Assembly (NCBI RefSeq): GCF_000758325.1
Contig: NZ_CP009459.1
Coordinates: 1,488,001-1,552,000, forward strand
Length of the DNA stretch: 64,000 nucleotides
From: Cedecea neteri
GTDB taxonomy: Bacteria > Pseudomonadota > Gammaproteobacteria > Enterobacterales > Enterobacteriaceae
Direction of reading: 5' to 3'
Shown: positions 1 to 8,183 of the stretch, piece by piece
How positions within the stretch are numbered: the first letter of the stretch is position 1
How the letters are laid out: each line of letters begins with the position of its first letter
Translations under genes and position numbers: made by a program
The notes under the pieces: model-generated
The model's input: the letters and a program-made list of their open reading frames with translations, nothing else
Told to the model about the DNA's origin: nothing
Databases searched by the model: none

Positions 1-100
1 GCACATCGTCCAGAATAAACTGCGCGATGCGCTTTTCGGTGGCGGTCAGCTCAACGAAGCGGTCGGTGATGCAGGAGATAATATCGATGGTGTAGCTCAT
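1..100 (-). CDS. RpiR/MurR-family transcriptional regulator, N-terminal fragment
   Basis: Only the first 33 codons are in the window; the gene runs off the left edge. The translation holds LTATEKRIAQFILDD, the typical first helix of the RpiR/MurR N-terminal helix-turn-helix domain, whose members usually regulate sugar or amino-sugar catabolism through a C-terminal SIS domain not visible here. The ATG at 100 has a weak AGGG ribosome site; an in-frame ATG at 148 is possible but has no ribosome site, and between them lies the inverted repeat GGTACTTTGTACC (134-146), a possible operator. It reads in the same direction as sitD, 80 bp downstream of it, and is probably a separate unit. The ligand is unknown. 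Confidence 0.6.
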   Translation of the reverse strand, partial: MSYTIDIISCITDRFVELTATEKRIAQFILDDV

Positions 101-179
101 GGCGCGACCCTGGTACTTGTGCAAAAAAGAGAAGGTACTTTGTACCATAAAACCGTTGTCAGGGTCGCTTCACGCGGAT

Positions 180-1028
180 TCAGAATGGCTCGCTAACCGC
201 TTCCATACGCCGCTGTTTGATCGTCGCCCGAATAAAGGCGGCGATGAAGACCAGGGCAGAAAGCACAACGATGGTCGGCGCGGGGGCGCTGTCGATAAAG
301 AAGGAAAGGTAGACGCCAAAAAACGATGTCACGATGGCCTGCCCAAGCGCGACCAGCATCATGCTTTTAAAGGTTCGCGTCAGCAGCGAAGCGATAGCGC
401 CTGGCGCGATAAGCAGGGAAATCGCGAGGATAATCCCCACCGCCTTCAGCGCCGCGACGATGGTTAGCGAAACCAGGCAGAGCAGGCCGTAGTTCAGCAG
501 CTTCACGTTCAGGCCGGAGACCTGGGCCTGAATCGGGTCGAAGGCATGTAGCAGCAAGTCCCGCCATTTTAGCCCTACAACAATCACCGTTAGCAGCACG
601 ATAGCGCCCGTTTGCAGAATATCGCTTCCGCTGACGCCCAGCATATCGCCGAACAGAATGTGGTCGAGATGGATATCCGGTTTCAGGTAGACATAAAGCA
701 CCAGGCCCGCGCCAAACATGCCGGAGAAAACGATGCCCATCACTGTGTCACGCTTGATGCGGCTGTTGTCCTGCAGATAGCCGGTGGCAAAGGCGCAAAA
801 CAGCCCGGCCACGAACGCGCCGAGGCCCAGCGGCAGGCCGACCATCCAGGCGATCACCACGCCGGGGAAGACCGCGTGGCTCATGGCATCGCCCATCAGA
901 GCCCAGCCTTTTAACACCAGGAAGCAGGAGAGCAGCGCACACGGAATGGCGACCAGCGTGGTCATGGTCAGGGCGTTGATCATAAAGCTAAACTGGAAGG
1001 GCGAAAGCAGCGTGTCTAACAGGCTCAT
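180..1028 (-). CDS. sitD: Mn/Fe ABC transporter permease SitD
   Basis: Inner-membrane permease (282 aa) of the ABC-3 family and second permease of the SitABCD manganese/ferrous iron importer. About eight hydrophobic segments run through the protein, with the family signature around residues 40-60 (LKGWALMGDAMSHAVFPG). It is the last gene of sitABCD: its start overlaps the end of sitC by 4 bases, which indicates translational coupling. Length matches the family, and the polar C-terminus is ordinary. Assignment to sitD rather than another ABC-3 permease rests on position after a paralogous permease, an ATPase and a metal-binding lipoprotein-like receptor. Confidence 0.93.
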   Translation of the reverse strand: MSLLDTLLSPFQFSFMINALTMTTLVAIPCALLSCFLVLKGWALMGDAMSHAVFPGVVIAWMVGLPLGLGAFVAGLFCAFATGYLQDNSRIKRDTVMGIVFSGMFGAGLVLYVYLKPDIHLDHILFGDMLGVSGSDILQTGAIVLLTVIVVGLKWRDLLLHAFDPIQAQVSGLNVKLLNYGLLCLVSLTIVAALKAVGIILAISLLIAPGAIASLLTRTFKSMMLVALGQAIVTSFFGVYLSFFIDSAPAPTIVVLSALVFIAAFIRATIKQRRMEAVSEPF

Positions 1029-1882
1029 GGCGTTTGCTCCAGGCTCAGGCGCGCGCGCCGACGGTTAGCCAACAGGCCGTGTTTGGGGGCAAACACGAAG
1101 GTCAGCAGGAAAATAAGCGTTTGCAGCACCACGATAATGCCGCCGGTGGCACCGTCGAGGAAATAGCTTATCCAGGTGCCGAATGCGCTGGTAAAAGTGC
1201 CTAACGTAACGGAAATTATCAGTAGTTTGGGGAAACGATCCGTCAGCAAATAGGCCGTTGCACCCGGCGTGACGACCATACAAATTACCAGAAACGCGCC
1301 AACGGTTTGCAGCGCCGCCACGGTGGTGGCCGACAGTAGGGTGAAGAACAAGCCTTTGAGCCACAGCGGGTTAAGACCAATGGAACGCGCGTGGTTTTCG
1401 TCGAAGAAGGTCACCATCAGGTCTTTCCACTTCAACAGCAGAATCGCCAGGGATACAAAGCCGATAATCGCCAGCTGCACGATATCCGACGGGGCGATGG
1501 CGAGAATATTGCCGAGCACGATGGTCTGGATGTTTACCGACGTTGGGTTGAGCGAAACCATAAACAGCCCGAGGCCAAAGAATGACGAAAAAATAAGGCC
1601 AATGATGGTGTCTTCACGCAGGCGCGTGCGCTGGTTTAAAAACAGCATAGTGCCTGCTGCGAGGCCGCCGGAGAAAAACGCGCCGATGGAAAACGGCAGG
1701 CCGAGCATATAGGCGCCAGCCACGCCAGGCACGATGGAGTGGGAAAGGGCGTCGCCGATGAGCGACCAGCCTTTCAGCATCAGGTAGCAGGAAAGAAAGG
1801 CGCAGACCCCGCCGACCAGCGCCGATACCCAGATGGCGTTAAACATGTAGCCATAGCCGAACGGCTCGAGGAGAACGGACAT
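1025..1882 (-). CDS. sitC: Mn/Fe ABC transporter permease SitC
   Basis: Polytopic ABC-3 family permease, 285 aa, paralogous to SitD (LKGWSLIGDALSHSIVPGVAG corresponds to the SitD signature). It forms the membrane channel with SitD and is driven by SitB. The ATG at 1882 overlaps the sitB stop codon in TAATG and is chosen over a longer in-frame reading that merely extends back through sitB in another frame and lacks family similarity. It ends overlapping sitD by 4 bases. Regulation is from the single promoter upstream of sitA. Confidence 0.93.
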   Translation of the reverse strand: MSVLLEPFGYGYMFNAIWVSALVGGVCAFLSCYLMLKGWSLIGDALSHSIVPGVAGAYMLGLPFSIGAFFSGGLAAGTMLFLNQRTRLREDTIIGLIFSSFFGLGLFMVSLNPTSVNIQTIVLGNILAIAPSDIVQLAIIGFVSLAILLLKWKDLMVTFFDENHARSIGLNPLWLKGLFFTLLSATTVAALQTVGAFLVICMVVTPGATAYLLTDRFPKLLIISVTLGTFTSAFGTWISYFLDGATGGIIVVLQTLIFLLTFVFAPKHGLLANRRRARLSLEQTP

Positions 1883-2700
1883 TACGGCTCCCTTTTTAAC
1901 GCTGCACCGTGGATAAACGGCCTTTCGTCGTCGGTGAGGACGCTGGTCTCTTTCCCGGTTAAGGTGACGTGCCGCAGCACGCCGCTGAACGCCAGCTCCA
2001 GGTTTTCCTGGGTAAAGGTGACGTCGGTTGGGCCGCAGGCCAGCACGGTACCTTTCACCAAAACGGTATAGTCGCAATAGTCAGTGACGGCGCCGAGGTT
2101 GTGGGTTGAAACCAGCATCGTGCGGCCTTCGTCCCGCAGCTCGCGCAGCAGGGCGATGATCTGCTCTTCCGTTTTCACGTCTACGCCGGTGAACGGTTCG
2201 TCCAGCAGAATCACCTGGCCGTCCTGGGCAATCGCCCGCGCGAGAAACACGCGCTTTTTCTGGCCGCCGGAGAGTTCGCCGATTTGGCGCTTGCGGAAAT
2301 CACTCATGCCGACGCGGGCAAGGGCGTTGTCTACCGCCTGTTTGTCAGCCTTGCCGGGAATACGCAGCATCCCCATATGGCCAAAGCGGCCCATCATTAC
2401 CACGTCCTCCACCAGTACCGGGAACGTCCAGTCTACGTCCTCGGACTGCGGCACATAAGCCACCAGGTTGTGGCGCAGCGCCTTGCGCGTAGGCATATCC
2501 AGAATCGAGATACTGCCGCTGGCGAGGCACACAAAGCCCATGATCGCTTTAAACAGCGTGGATTTCCCGGAGCCGTTGACGCCCACCAGTGCCGCAATGG
2601 TACCGGTCGGGATTTCAAAGCTGGCCGCCCGCAGCGCGGTGTGGCCATTGCGATAGGTGACGCTGGCGTCCTGAACGACTATGCCGGGACGACGACTCAT
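1882..2700 (-). CDS. sitB: Mn/Fe ABC transporter ATP-binding protein SitB
   Basis: Cytoplasmic ATPase (272 aa) of the metal importer. Visible motifs are Walker A GVNGSGKSTLF (about residues 39-49), the ABC signature LSGGQKKR (about 144-151), Walker B VILLDEPFTGVD (about 163-174) and the switch histidine in STHNLG. The ATG overlaps the sitA TGA (ATGA), and the stop overlaps sitC. It powers import of Mn2+ or Fe2+ delivered by SitA through SitC/SitD. No anomaly was seen. Confidence 0.95.
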   Translation of the reverse strand: MSRRPGIVVQDASVTYRNGHTALRAASFEIPTGTIAALVGVNGSGKSTLFKAIMGFVCLASGSISILDMPTRKALRHNLVAYVPQSEDVDWTFPVLVEDVVMMGRFGHMGMLRIPGKADKQAVDNALARVGMSDFRKRQIGELSGGQKKRVFLARAIAQDGQVILLDEPFTGVDVKTEEQIIALLRELRDEGRTMLVSTHNLGAVTDYCDYTVLVKGTVLACGPTDVTFTQENLELAFSGVLRHVTLTGKETSVLTDDERPFIHGAALKREP

Positions 2701-3611
2701 TTCTTCAGCCCTGCATTGATGCCGTTAACGATGGTGCTGGTGGTGACGCGCAGCAGGTCAAGGTAGGTGGGTACCGGGCCGTCTGCGGCACTCAAAGAAT
2801 CGACATAAAGCACGCCGCCATAATGTGCGCCAGACTCCCGCGCTGCCTGTCGAGCAGGTTTGTCGGAGATGGTGCTTTCGCTGAAGATCGTTGGGATCTG
2901 GTACTGGCGAATGCTGTCGATCACTTTGCGCACCTGCTGCGGGGTACCCTGCTGATCGGCGTTGATCGGCCACAGATAGAGTTCTTTCAGACCAAAGTCG
3001 TTGGCCAGGTAGGAAAAAGCGCCTTCGCTGGTGACCAGCCAGCGTTTATCCGCCGGAATTTTTGCCAGTTCGTTGCGAAGCGGCTCGATGGTCTGCTGAA
3101 TTTTCTGTTTGTAGGCTTCGGCGTTGCGGGTATAGGTCGCCGCGTTATCCGGATCGTATTTAACGAACGCATTCCGAATGTTATCGACGTAGATCAGCGC
3201 ATTTTGCGGCGACATCCAGGCGTGAGGGTTTGGTTTGCCGTTATAAGGGCCTTCGGTGATGCCCGTGGGCTGAATGCCGGTGGTGACGACGACTTCAGGC
3301 ACACCTTTCAGGTGTTGATAAAACTTCGCGAACCAGAGTTCGAGATTCAGCCCGTTGGTCAGGATCAACTGCGCGCCCTGCGCCCGACGGATGTCTCCCG
3401 GCGTCGGCTGGTATTCGTGAATTTCCGCTCCGGGCTTGGTGATGGACTCCACGTCTGCCGCGTCACCGGCCACGTTCTGCGCCATATCCGCGATGATAGT
3501 AAAGGTGGTGATCGCCTTAAATTTGGCCTGCGCCTGAGCGGCACCTAGCAGCATCGCCAGCGCGGCGACTACAGCGACAATACTTTGCGTTAACTTCAGT
3601 TTCCCGGGCAT
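2697..3611 (-). CDS. sitA: Periplasmic Mn/Fe-binding protein SitA
   Basis: Substrate-binding protein of cluster A-I (ZnuA/PsaA/SitA type), 304 aa, with a Sec signal peptide (residues 1 to about 29, ending AAQAQA). Metal ligands expected for the family are visible: His in EIHEYQPTPGD, His in NPHAWMSPQN, Glu in TSEGAFSY and Asp in VDSLSAADGP. There is no histidine-rich loop, which argues for Mn/Fe rather than Zn. It is first in sitABCD. The upstream region carries a Fur-like box and two MntR-like palindromes, the expected dual iron/manganese control of sit operons. Confidence 0.94.
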   Translation of the reverse strand: MPGKLKLTQSIVAVVAALAMLLGAAQAQAKFKAITTFTIIADMAQNVAGDAADVESITKPGAEIHEYQPTPGDIRRAQGAQLILTNGLNLELWFAKFYQHLKGVPEVVVTTGIQPTGITEGPYNGKPNPHAWMSPQNALIYVDNIRNAFVKYDPDNAATYTRNAEAYKQKIQQTIEPLRNELAKIPADKRWLVTSEGAFSYLANDFGLKELYLWPINADQQGTPQQVRKVIDSIRQYQIPTIFSESTISDKPARQAARESGAHYGGVLYVDSLSAADGPVPTYLDLLRVTTSTIVNGINAGLKK

Positions 3612-3644
3612 CGTCTTCCCTCACGAGTGATTATAGATTCAGCA

Positions 3645-3708
3645 TTTATAGCAAGTGCTATAAAACATAGCTGTTGCTATAACTGAATGCAAATTATTAT
3701 CATTTGTG
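3645..3708 (-). promoter_or_regulatory. sitA promoter with two MntR-like palindromes and a Fur-like box
   Basis: TTTATAGCAAGTGCTATAAA (3645-3664) has 9-bp inverted arms. AAAACATAGCTGTTGCTAT (3662-3680) resembles the enteric MntR box AACATAGC-N-GCTATGTT. GCAAATTATTATCATTTG (3689-3706) resembles a Fur box. Read on the minus strand, TTGCAT and TATGTT are separated by 17 bp and could be the -35 and -10. The pattern matches Mn- and Fe-repressed transcription. It is assigned by eye, not by matrix scoring. Confidence 0.6.
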
Positions 3709-3727
3709 TGATTTAAATGTGGGGAGT

Positions 3728-3889
3728 CCCCCTCACCCCAGCCCTCTCCCCAGAGGGGCGAGGGAGAAAACAAAAACAATGGAAAACACTGTTTATTGTT
3801 TCTACTCAAGGAATGAAGGGGAGAACAAAAGCCACGGAAAACGTTCAGTTATTCCCTCTCCCTTTCAGGGAGAGGGTTAGGGTGAGGGT
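3728..3889. repeat. Dispersed palindromic (REP-like) repeat pair
   Basis: A left unit beginning CCCTCACCCCAGCCCTCTCC and a right unit ending GGAGAGGGTTAGGGTGAGGG stand in inverted orientation around about 95 bp of A-rich spacer. Each unit is itself a GC-rich hairpin (CTCTCCCC..GGGGCGAG; CCCTCTCCC..GGGAGAGGG). Related copies lie at 16195, 23362, 50887 and 54148. It sits between the sit promoter and the 3' end of yghU, and its right edge touches the yghU stop codon. Confidence 0.8.
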
Positions 3890-3890
3890 C

Positions 3891-4736
3891 CTACAACCCT
3901 AATGCATCAAAATCTGAAGCGTTATGGCGCTCGGCCAGCTGCACATCTCCCCAGGTGCGGTTCACGATGCGGCCACGCTTCACCGCCGGGCGGCTAGCCA
4001 CTTCATCGGCCCAGCGGCCAAAGTGTTTGTAGGAGGCTATGTCGAGGAACTCGGCGGATTCGTACAGGCCGCCTTTGGCCAGCGCGCCGTACCAGGTAAA
4101 GATGGCAATATCGGCGATCGTGTATTCATCTCCGGCGATAAAGCGGTTTTTCTCCAGCTGCTTATCGAGCACGTCCAGCTGACGCTTGGTTTCCATCGCG
4201 AAGCGGTTGATGGCGTACTCAATTTTGACTGGGGCATAGTGGTAGAAGTGGCCGAAGCCGCCGCCCAGGTAAGGGGCGGAACCCTGCAGCCAGAACAGCC
4301 AGTTCAGCGCTTCGGTACGTCCGACGATATCTTTCGGCAGGAAGTGGCCGAATTTTTCCGCGAGATAAAGCAGGATGTTGCCGGACTCAAACACGCGCAG
4401 CGGCGGCGTGACGGAGTGGTCAAACAGTGCCGGGATCTTGGAGTTCGGGTTTACTTCCACAAAGCCGCTGGAGAACTGGTCGCCTTCGCCGATGCGAATC
4501 AGGTGCGCATCGTATTCTGCCCCGCTGATGCCCAGCGCCAGCAGCTCTTCCAGCAGAATCGTGACTTTCTGCCCGTTCGGCGTGCCGAGGGAGTAAAGCT
4601 GCAGCGGGTGTTTGCCGACAGGCAGCGTTTTTTCATGAGTTGGGCCGGAAATCGGGCGGTTGATGCTGGAGAACTGACCGGCTTCGGTCTTGTTCCAGGT
4701 CCAGACTTTTGGGGGCTGGTAGTTGTGTTCGGACAT
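3891..4736 (-). CDS. yghU: Glutathione transferase-like disulfide reductase YghU
   Basis: A 281-aa Nu-class GST-like protein. The N-terminal thioredoxin fold (about residues 45-125; LYSLGTPNGQKVTILLEEL, NPNSKIPAL, ESGNILLYLAEK) is followed by an all-helical domain with GDEYTIADIAIFTW. In the family it binds two glutathiones and has disulfide-bond reductase and organic-peroxide activity. Length is close to the E. coli protein (288 aa). It is monocistronic, between the chu-like genes and sit, with a REP-like repeat immediately after the stop. Confidence 0.92.
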   Translation of the reverse strand: MSEHNYQPPKVWTWNKTEAGQFSSINRPISGPTHEKTLPVGKHPLQLYSLGTPNGQKVTILLEELLALGISGAEYDAHLIRIGEGDQFSSGFVEVNPNSKIPALFDHSVTPPLRVFESGNILLYLAEKFGHFLPKDIVGRTEALNWLFWLQGSAPYLGGGFGHFYHYAPVKIEYAINRFAMETKRQLDVLDKQLEKNRFIAGDEYTIADIAIFTWYGALAKGGLYESAEFLDIASYKHFGRWADEVASRPAVKRGRIVNRTWGDVQLAERHNASDFDALGL

Positions 4737-4850
4737 CGCGTGATCTGCCTTCTTCTCAGGTTAGTTATCTGATGAAACTATCTTGAAGTGTAGCAAGAGG
4801 GAAGAGCCTGCCGGGCTATACCGCCAGAAAAGCGAAAGCCCGGCGCGGCG

Positions 4851-5474
4851 TTAAGCCGGTTTCAGCCCCGGTTCAACGAGGCCGTATACCTGATGATTCA
4901 GGTGGGAGGATTTTGCCAACTCTGCGACGTGCGCGGCGACATCGGCCCGCATGACCATGCCGTGGATCTCTGCTGTCTGGCTGAGCGTTGCTTTGCCGGT
5001 TGGTTCGCCGTGAAGCAGGCCGCCGGGGCGCACAATGGCAAAGTCCAGCGTGCTGGTTTGCAGCCAGCTTTCGGCGAGGGATTTTTCCCGTACTGCCTGA
5101 CCAAAGGCCGCTTTTGCCCGATCGGATAAATAAGCCCAGCCTTCTCCGCAGCCTAAAGAGGTGACCAGCACTATGCGTGAGATCCCGGCTTTTTCGGCGC
5201 AGTCGATAACCGTCCGGTGCGCCTGGTAATCATGTGACCCGCCCATCGTTGAAATAACGGTGGCGTCTTTACCTGCCAGGCGGCAGGCTTCTGCGACAGC
5301 GCCTGCGTCGCAGGCGTCACCGATAATGACCTGGGCACCTGCCTCACGCAGTTTTGCGGCGGCTTCTTCGTTACGCACCAGCGCAACAACGGGGCGGTTT
5401 TCTGCCAGCGCCAGCTTGGCGGTTAGCGCGCCTACGCCTTTGCCTCCGGCCCCAAAAATTAACCATGGCGTCAT
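4851..5474 (-). CDS. chuY: ChuY-like NAD(P)H-dependent anaerobilin reductase
   Basis: A 207-aa Rossmann-fold protein of the atypical SDR/NAD(P)-binding type. The nucleotide-binding glycines are at the N-terminus (LIFGAGGKGVGALTAKLA). In E. coli O157 ChuY reduces anaerobilin, the product of anaerobic haem breakdown by ChuW. The start codon overlaps the chuX stop (ATGA), so it belongs to the chuTWXY transcription unit and is its last gene here. The assignment rests on length and on position after chuX; the fold alone would not prove the substrate. Confidence 0.82.
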   Translation of the reverse strand: MTPWLIFGAGGKGVGALTAKLALAENRPVVALVRNEEAAAKLREAGAQVIIGDACDAGAVAEACRLAGKDATVISTMGGSHDYQAHRTVIDCAEKAGISRIVLVTSLGCGEGWAYLSDRAKAAFGQAVREKSLAESWLQTSTLDFAIVRPGGLLHGEPTGKATLSQTAEIHGMVMRADVAAHVAELAKSSHLNHQVYGLVEPGLKPA

Positions 5475-5968
5475 GCAATATTTCCCTTAATTTTCTCTGC
5501 CAGCGCACGAAAAGCCGCCAGCTGGTCTGCCAGTAGCTGGCGGTGATCGTCGCGCCCGATGAAGATTTTTAGCATCGCGCTGCCCGCCTGATTGAAGAAC
5601 AGAATCGAGGCGGTGTCCATCCCCATAAACTTGCGTTCCACCAAAGCGATGTGGGCGCAGTTGGCCGCTTTGATATGCCCCGTCATGCCTTTTTTGCCGC
5701 GCAGGTTGAAATAACCGTGGCGGTGGAAGCCGGAGGGCAGTTCCCCGGAAAATTCAATAATCACATCGGCGGTGTGTACCAGCGTGGTGACGCTGCCCCA
5801 TTCGACAACGGTGTCCCAGACGGTGTCGAACTGCTCGCCGCTAACCAGCGCCTGAGCGGGGAGCTGGGAGACAACATCCAGCAGGGTGACATTATATTGT
5901 GCGGCAATAGATTCCAGCGTGCCGTCCGGCTGGGTTTTTAAGTAATCGGCGAGGGAAACGGAAGTCAT
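5471..5968 (-). CDS. chuX: Cytosolic haem carrier HutX/ChuX
   Basis: A 165-aa HutX/ChuX-family protein that binds haem in the cytosol and delivers it to downstream enzymes. Family-typical stretches are VVEWGSVTTLVHTADVIIEF, FNLRGKKGMTGHIKAANCA and FFNQAGSAMLKIFIGRDD. Both ends overlap neighbours by 4 bases (chuW before it, chuY after it), which shows tight coupling in the haem operon. Expression probably follows the Fur-controlled receptor promoter upstream. Confidence 0.93.
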   Translation of the reverse strand: MTSVSLADYLKTQPDGTLESIAAQYNVTLLDVVSQLPAQALVSGEQFDTVWDTVVEWGSVTTLVHTADVIIEFSGELPSGFHRHGYFNLRGKKGMTGHIKAANCAHIALVERKFMGMDTASILFFNQAGSAMLKIFIGRDDHRQLLADQLAAFRALAEKIKGNIA

Positions 5969-7320
5969 AGCGTTGCTCCTTGTGGTTTTTTGTCCGTTGT
6001 TATGGGGGTATTGAGGGCGGCAACCAGCGTCTGCAGAGACTGGAAGATATTGCTGGCCCAGAAGCGGCCTTCATCGGTCAGGCGCAGGCAGGTTGACTCA
6101 TCCCGGGTCAGGCCGGATTCGTGCCATTGGGTAAGCAGCGGCTGGAGCAGATGCGCATCGGAGGTTAACTCGTCGAGGGGCACGCGGGCGGTTTCAATGC
6201 CTGCCTGGAGGCGATGCCGCCAGCGGTAGCCTGGGTCAGTGGTGCGGGTCATCATCATCAGCGGTTTTTTTCCGGCGGCGACGGCAGCGTGCCAGGCCTC
6301 CAGGTTGCGTTCAACCATCCAGGAGTAGCCGTTTACCGAACCACCCGCGCCGGAGCCAAAGGCCAGGCAATCAGCACCTTGTTTAATCAGCAGATTGTAA
6401 AGGTTGCGTTCCCGCGTGGTGCGCGCCCAGTGGCTGTTGCTGATGCAGCGCCAACCTGCGCCGTCCATGAAGTCGCAGCCCTGCAGGTACAAATCCCTGC
6501 GTTCGGCCGGGGAAGGCAGCGTGACACGTCCGTTTTCCACCGCTTTACCCAGCGGCGTTTGCGGCAGCAGATTCAGGGCATAAAGATCGACCCCGTCGAG
6601 GCCTATGTCCCGCGCGATAGCCAGATCTTCTGCCCACAGCTTTTGATCCTGCCCGGGCAGGCCAAACAGCAGATCGCAGACTACGGCGGCGCGATCGCGT
6701 TTGCAGAGGTTTTCCATAAAGCGCCGGGCGGTGGGGCCGTCGGAGGTGCGTGCCATTTTTTTGCGGATTTTGCTGTTAAACGACTGGATACCGATGGAGA
6801 AGCGGTTGGCTCCGGCGTCGAGGCAGGCGTCGATGCGCTCATCGTCAAAATTCAGCACCCGTCCTTCAATGGTGATTTCGCAGTCCGGGGCCAGCGGCAG
6901 GCTGTGGCGCAGGGCGGTAATGATCCGCGCTAAATCTTTGGCTGACAGCGCCGAAGGCGTGCCGCCGCCAAAGTAGATGGCGTGAATGGGGGCCGACTGG
7001 TGCAACGGGCTGCTGGCCTCCAGCTCGATCTCCCTGAGCAGCGCGTCAGTGTAGCGTTCGCAGTGGTCTGCTTCATAACGATTCTGGTAAAAACCGCAGA
7101 AGGTACAGTGCGTTGCGCAGAAGGGAATGTGGAGGTAAACCAGCCTTTTGCCGGGAGGCGTTGGGCGGGTAATCACCTGCTGCCAGGTGTGCTCAAGCTG
7201 GTCTTTGGCGATGGGCATTGCGCCGCGCCAGGGCATGGTGGCGTGCCTGTCTTTAAAGGGTTGCCCGCCGGGGAGCGCAAAGTGCGCCTGGAGATCCAAT
7301 TCAGGTTTCATGTTCAACAT
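5965..7320 (-). CDS. chuW: Anaerobic haem-degrading radical SAM methyltransferase ChuW/HutW
   Basis: A 451-aa class C radical SAM enzyme related to HemN. The cluster motif CATHCTFCGFYQNR (CxxxCxxC; about residues 68-75) and the glycine-rich FGGGTPSAL are clear. ChuW opens the porphyrin ring without oxygen, freeing iron and forming anaerobilin. It lies 20 bp after chuT, and its stop overlaps chuX. Together with ChuY it gives an oxygen-independent route for haem iron. ATG codons at 7320 and 7311 are both plausible starts. Confidence 0.93.
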   Translation of the reverse strand: MLNMKPELDLQAHFALPGGQPFKDRHATMPWRGAMPIAKDQLEHTWQQVITRPTPPGKRLVYLHIPFCATHCTFCGFYQNRYEADHCERYTDALLREIELEASSPLHQSAPIHAIYFGGGTPSALSAKDLARIITALRHSLPLAPDCEITIEGRVLNFDDERIDACLDAGANRFSIGIQSFNSKIRKKMARTSDGPTARRFMENLCKRDRAAVVCDLLFGLPGQDQKLWAEDLAIARDIGLDGVDLYALNLLPQTPLGKAVENGRVTLPSPAERRDLYLQGCDFMDGAGWRCISNSHWARTTRERNLYNLLIKQGADCLAFGSGAGGSVNGYSWMVERNLEAWHAAVAAGKKPLMMMTRTTDPGYRWRHRLQAGIETARVPLDELTSDAHLLQPLLTQWHESGLTRDESTCLRLTDEGRFWASNIFQSLQTLVAALNTPITTDKKPQGATL

Positions 7321-7340
7321 CGCTCATTTCAACGTAATCT

Positions 7341-8183
7341 TTAATCGCTCTGGCCGGACTCAGGCCAAAACTGGTGATGCAGCTGTTCCACGGCCTCTGC
7401 GACGCGCGGCCCCATGCCCAGAATCAAAGCCTGATCGAGAATGACTATCCGCTTGTTTTTCCAGGCCGAGGTGTGGGTGATCCCGGGAATGGCTTTCAGC
7501 GCTTCGGGGTTGCCCTGGGTCATTTGGGTTGTCGCGACGATGACTTCCGGGTTGGCGGCGATCATCGCCTCGGTGCTGTAGTTCTGGTATTGACGATGCC
7601 AGGCGATGTTTTTTGCTCCGGCCATGGTCAGGATGGTGTCGGCCACGCTGCCCGCACCGGCAACCTGCGGCACGCTGCCACCCGCCGAGAGAATAAACAT
7701 CGCTTTAACGGGGTGTGGCTTGAGCGCGTTACTTTTGGCAATCGCCTCCAGCCGCTGTTTAAGGCTGGTAATCAGCGCTTCTCCCTGTGGCTGGCGCTGT
7801 AAGGTCATCGCCAGAGCTTGAATGTTGGCGTACATCTGCTCGACGGTAGCGGGCACTCGCGGGAGCTGCAGGATATTCACCTTTGTTTTTTCCAACTGCC
7901 CGATGACGATTTGCGGCCCGGCGTCCTGCCAGGTAATGAAGCGTCCGGGGCGCAGCGACAAGATGGATTCGCTGCTGAGCTGCATCCAGGAACCGATGTG
8001 CGGCAGCTTTGCCGTTTCCGGCGGCCAGGTGGTGGTTTCGTCCACGCCAACCACCTGGCTGCCCGCGTCGAGGGCATAAACAAGCTCGCTCAGAGAGCCG
8101 CCAGCCACCACCAGCCGCTCGCTGGCCTGGCTGGAAAAAGAGGTGGTCAGCGCCAGCAGCGCGGCAAAAATACGTTTCTTCAT
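7341..8183 (-). CDS. chuT: Haem ABC transporter periplasmic binding protein
   Basis: Class III (TroA/BtuF-like) periplasmic binding protein, about 280 aa, with signal peptide MKKRIFAALLALTTSFSSQA. The haemin family hallmarks ERLVVAGGSLSELVYALD and WPPETAKLPHIGSW are present. The ATG at 8183 forms a TGATG junction with the receptor stop and begins a proper signal peptide; an in-frame ATG at 8195 would add four residues. No haem permease or ATPase gene follows it here, so its ABC partners must be elsewhere or lost. Confidence 0.9.
   Translation of the reverse strand: MKKRIFAALLALTTSFSSQASERLVVAGGSLSELVYALDAGSQVVGVDETTTWPPETAKLPHIGSWMQLSSESILSLRPGRFITWQDAGPQIVIGQLEKTKVNILQLPRVPATVEQMYANIQALAMTLQRQPQGEALITSLKQRLEAIAKSNALKPHPVKAMFILSAGGSVPQVAGAGSVADTILTMAGAKNIAWHRQYQNYSTEAMIAANPEVIVATTQMTQGNPEALKAIPGITHTSAWKNKRIVILDQALILGMGPRVAEAVEQLHHQFWPESGQSD

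Noticed and set aside
1883..2077. N-terminal extension of sitC into sitB
   Set aside because: The extra residues are out-of-frame sitB sequence; the TAATG junction and family alignment fix the start at 1882.
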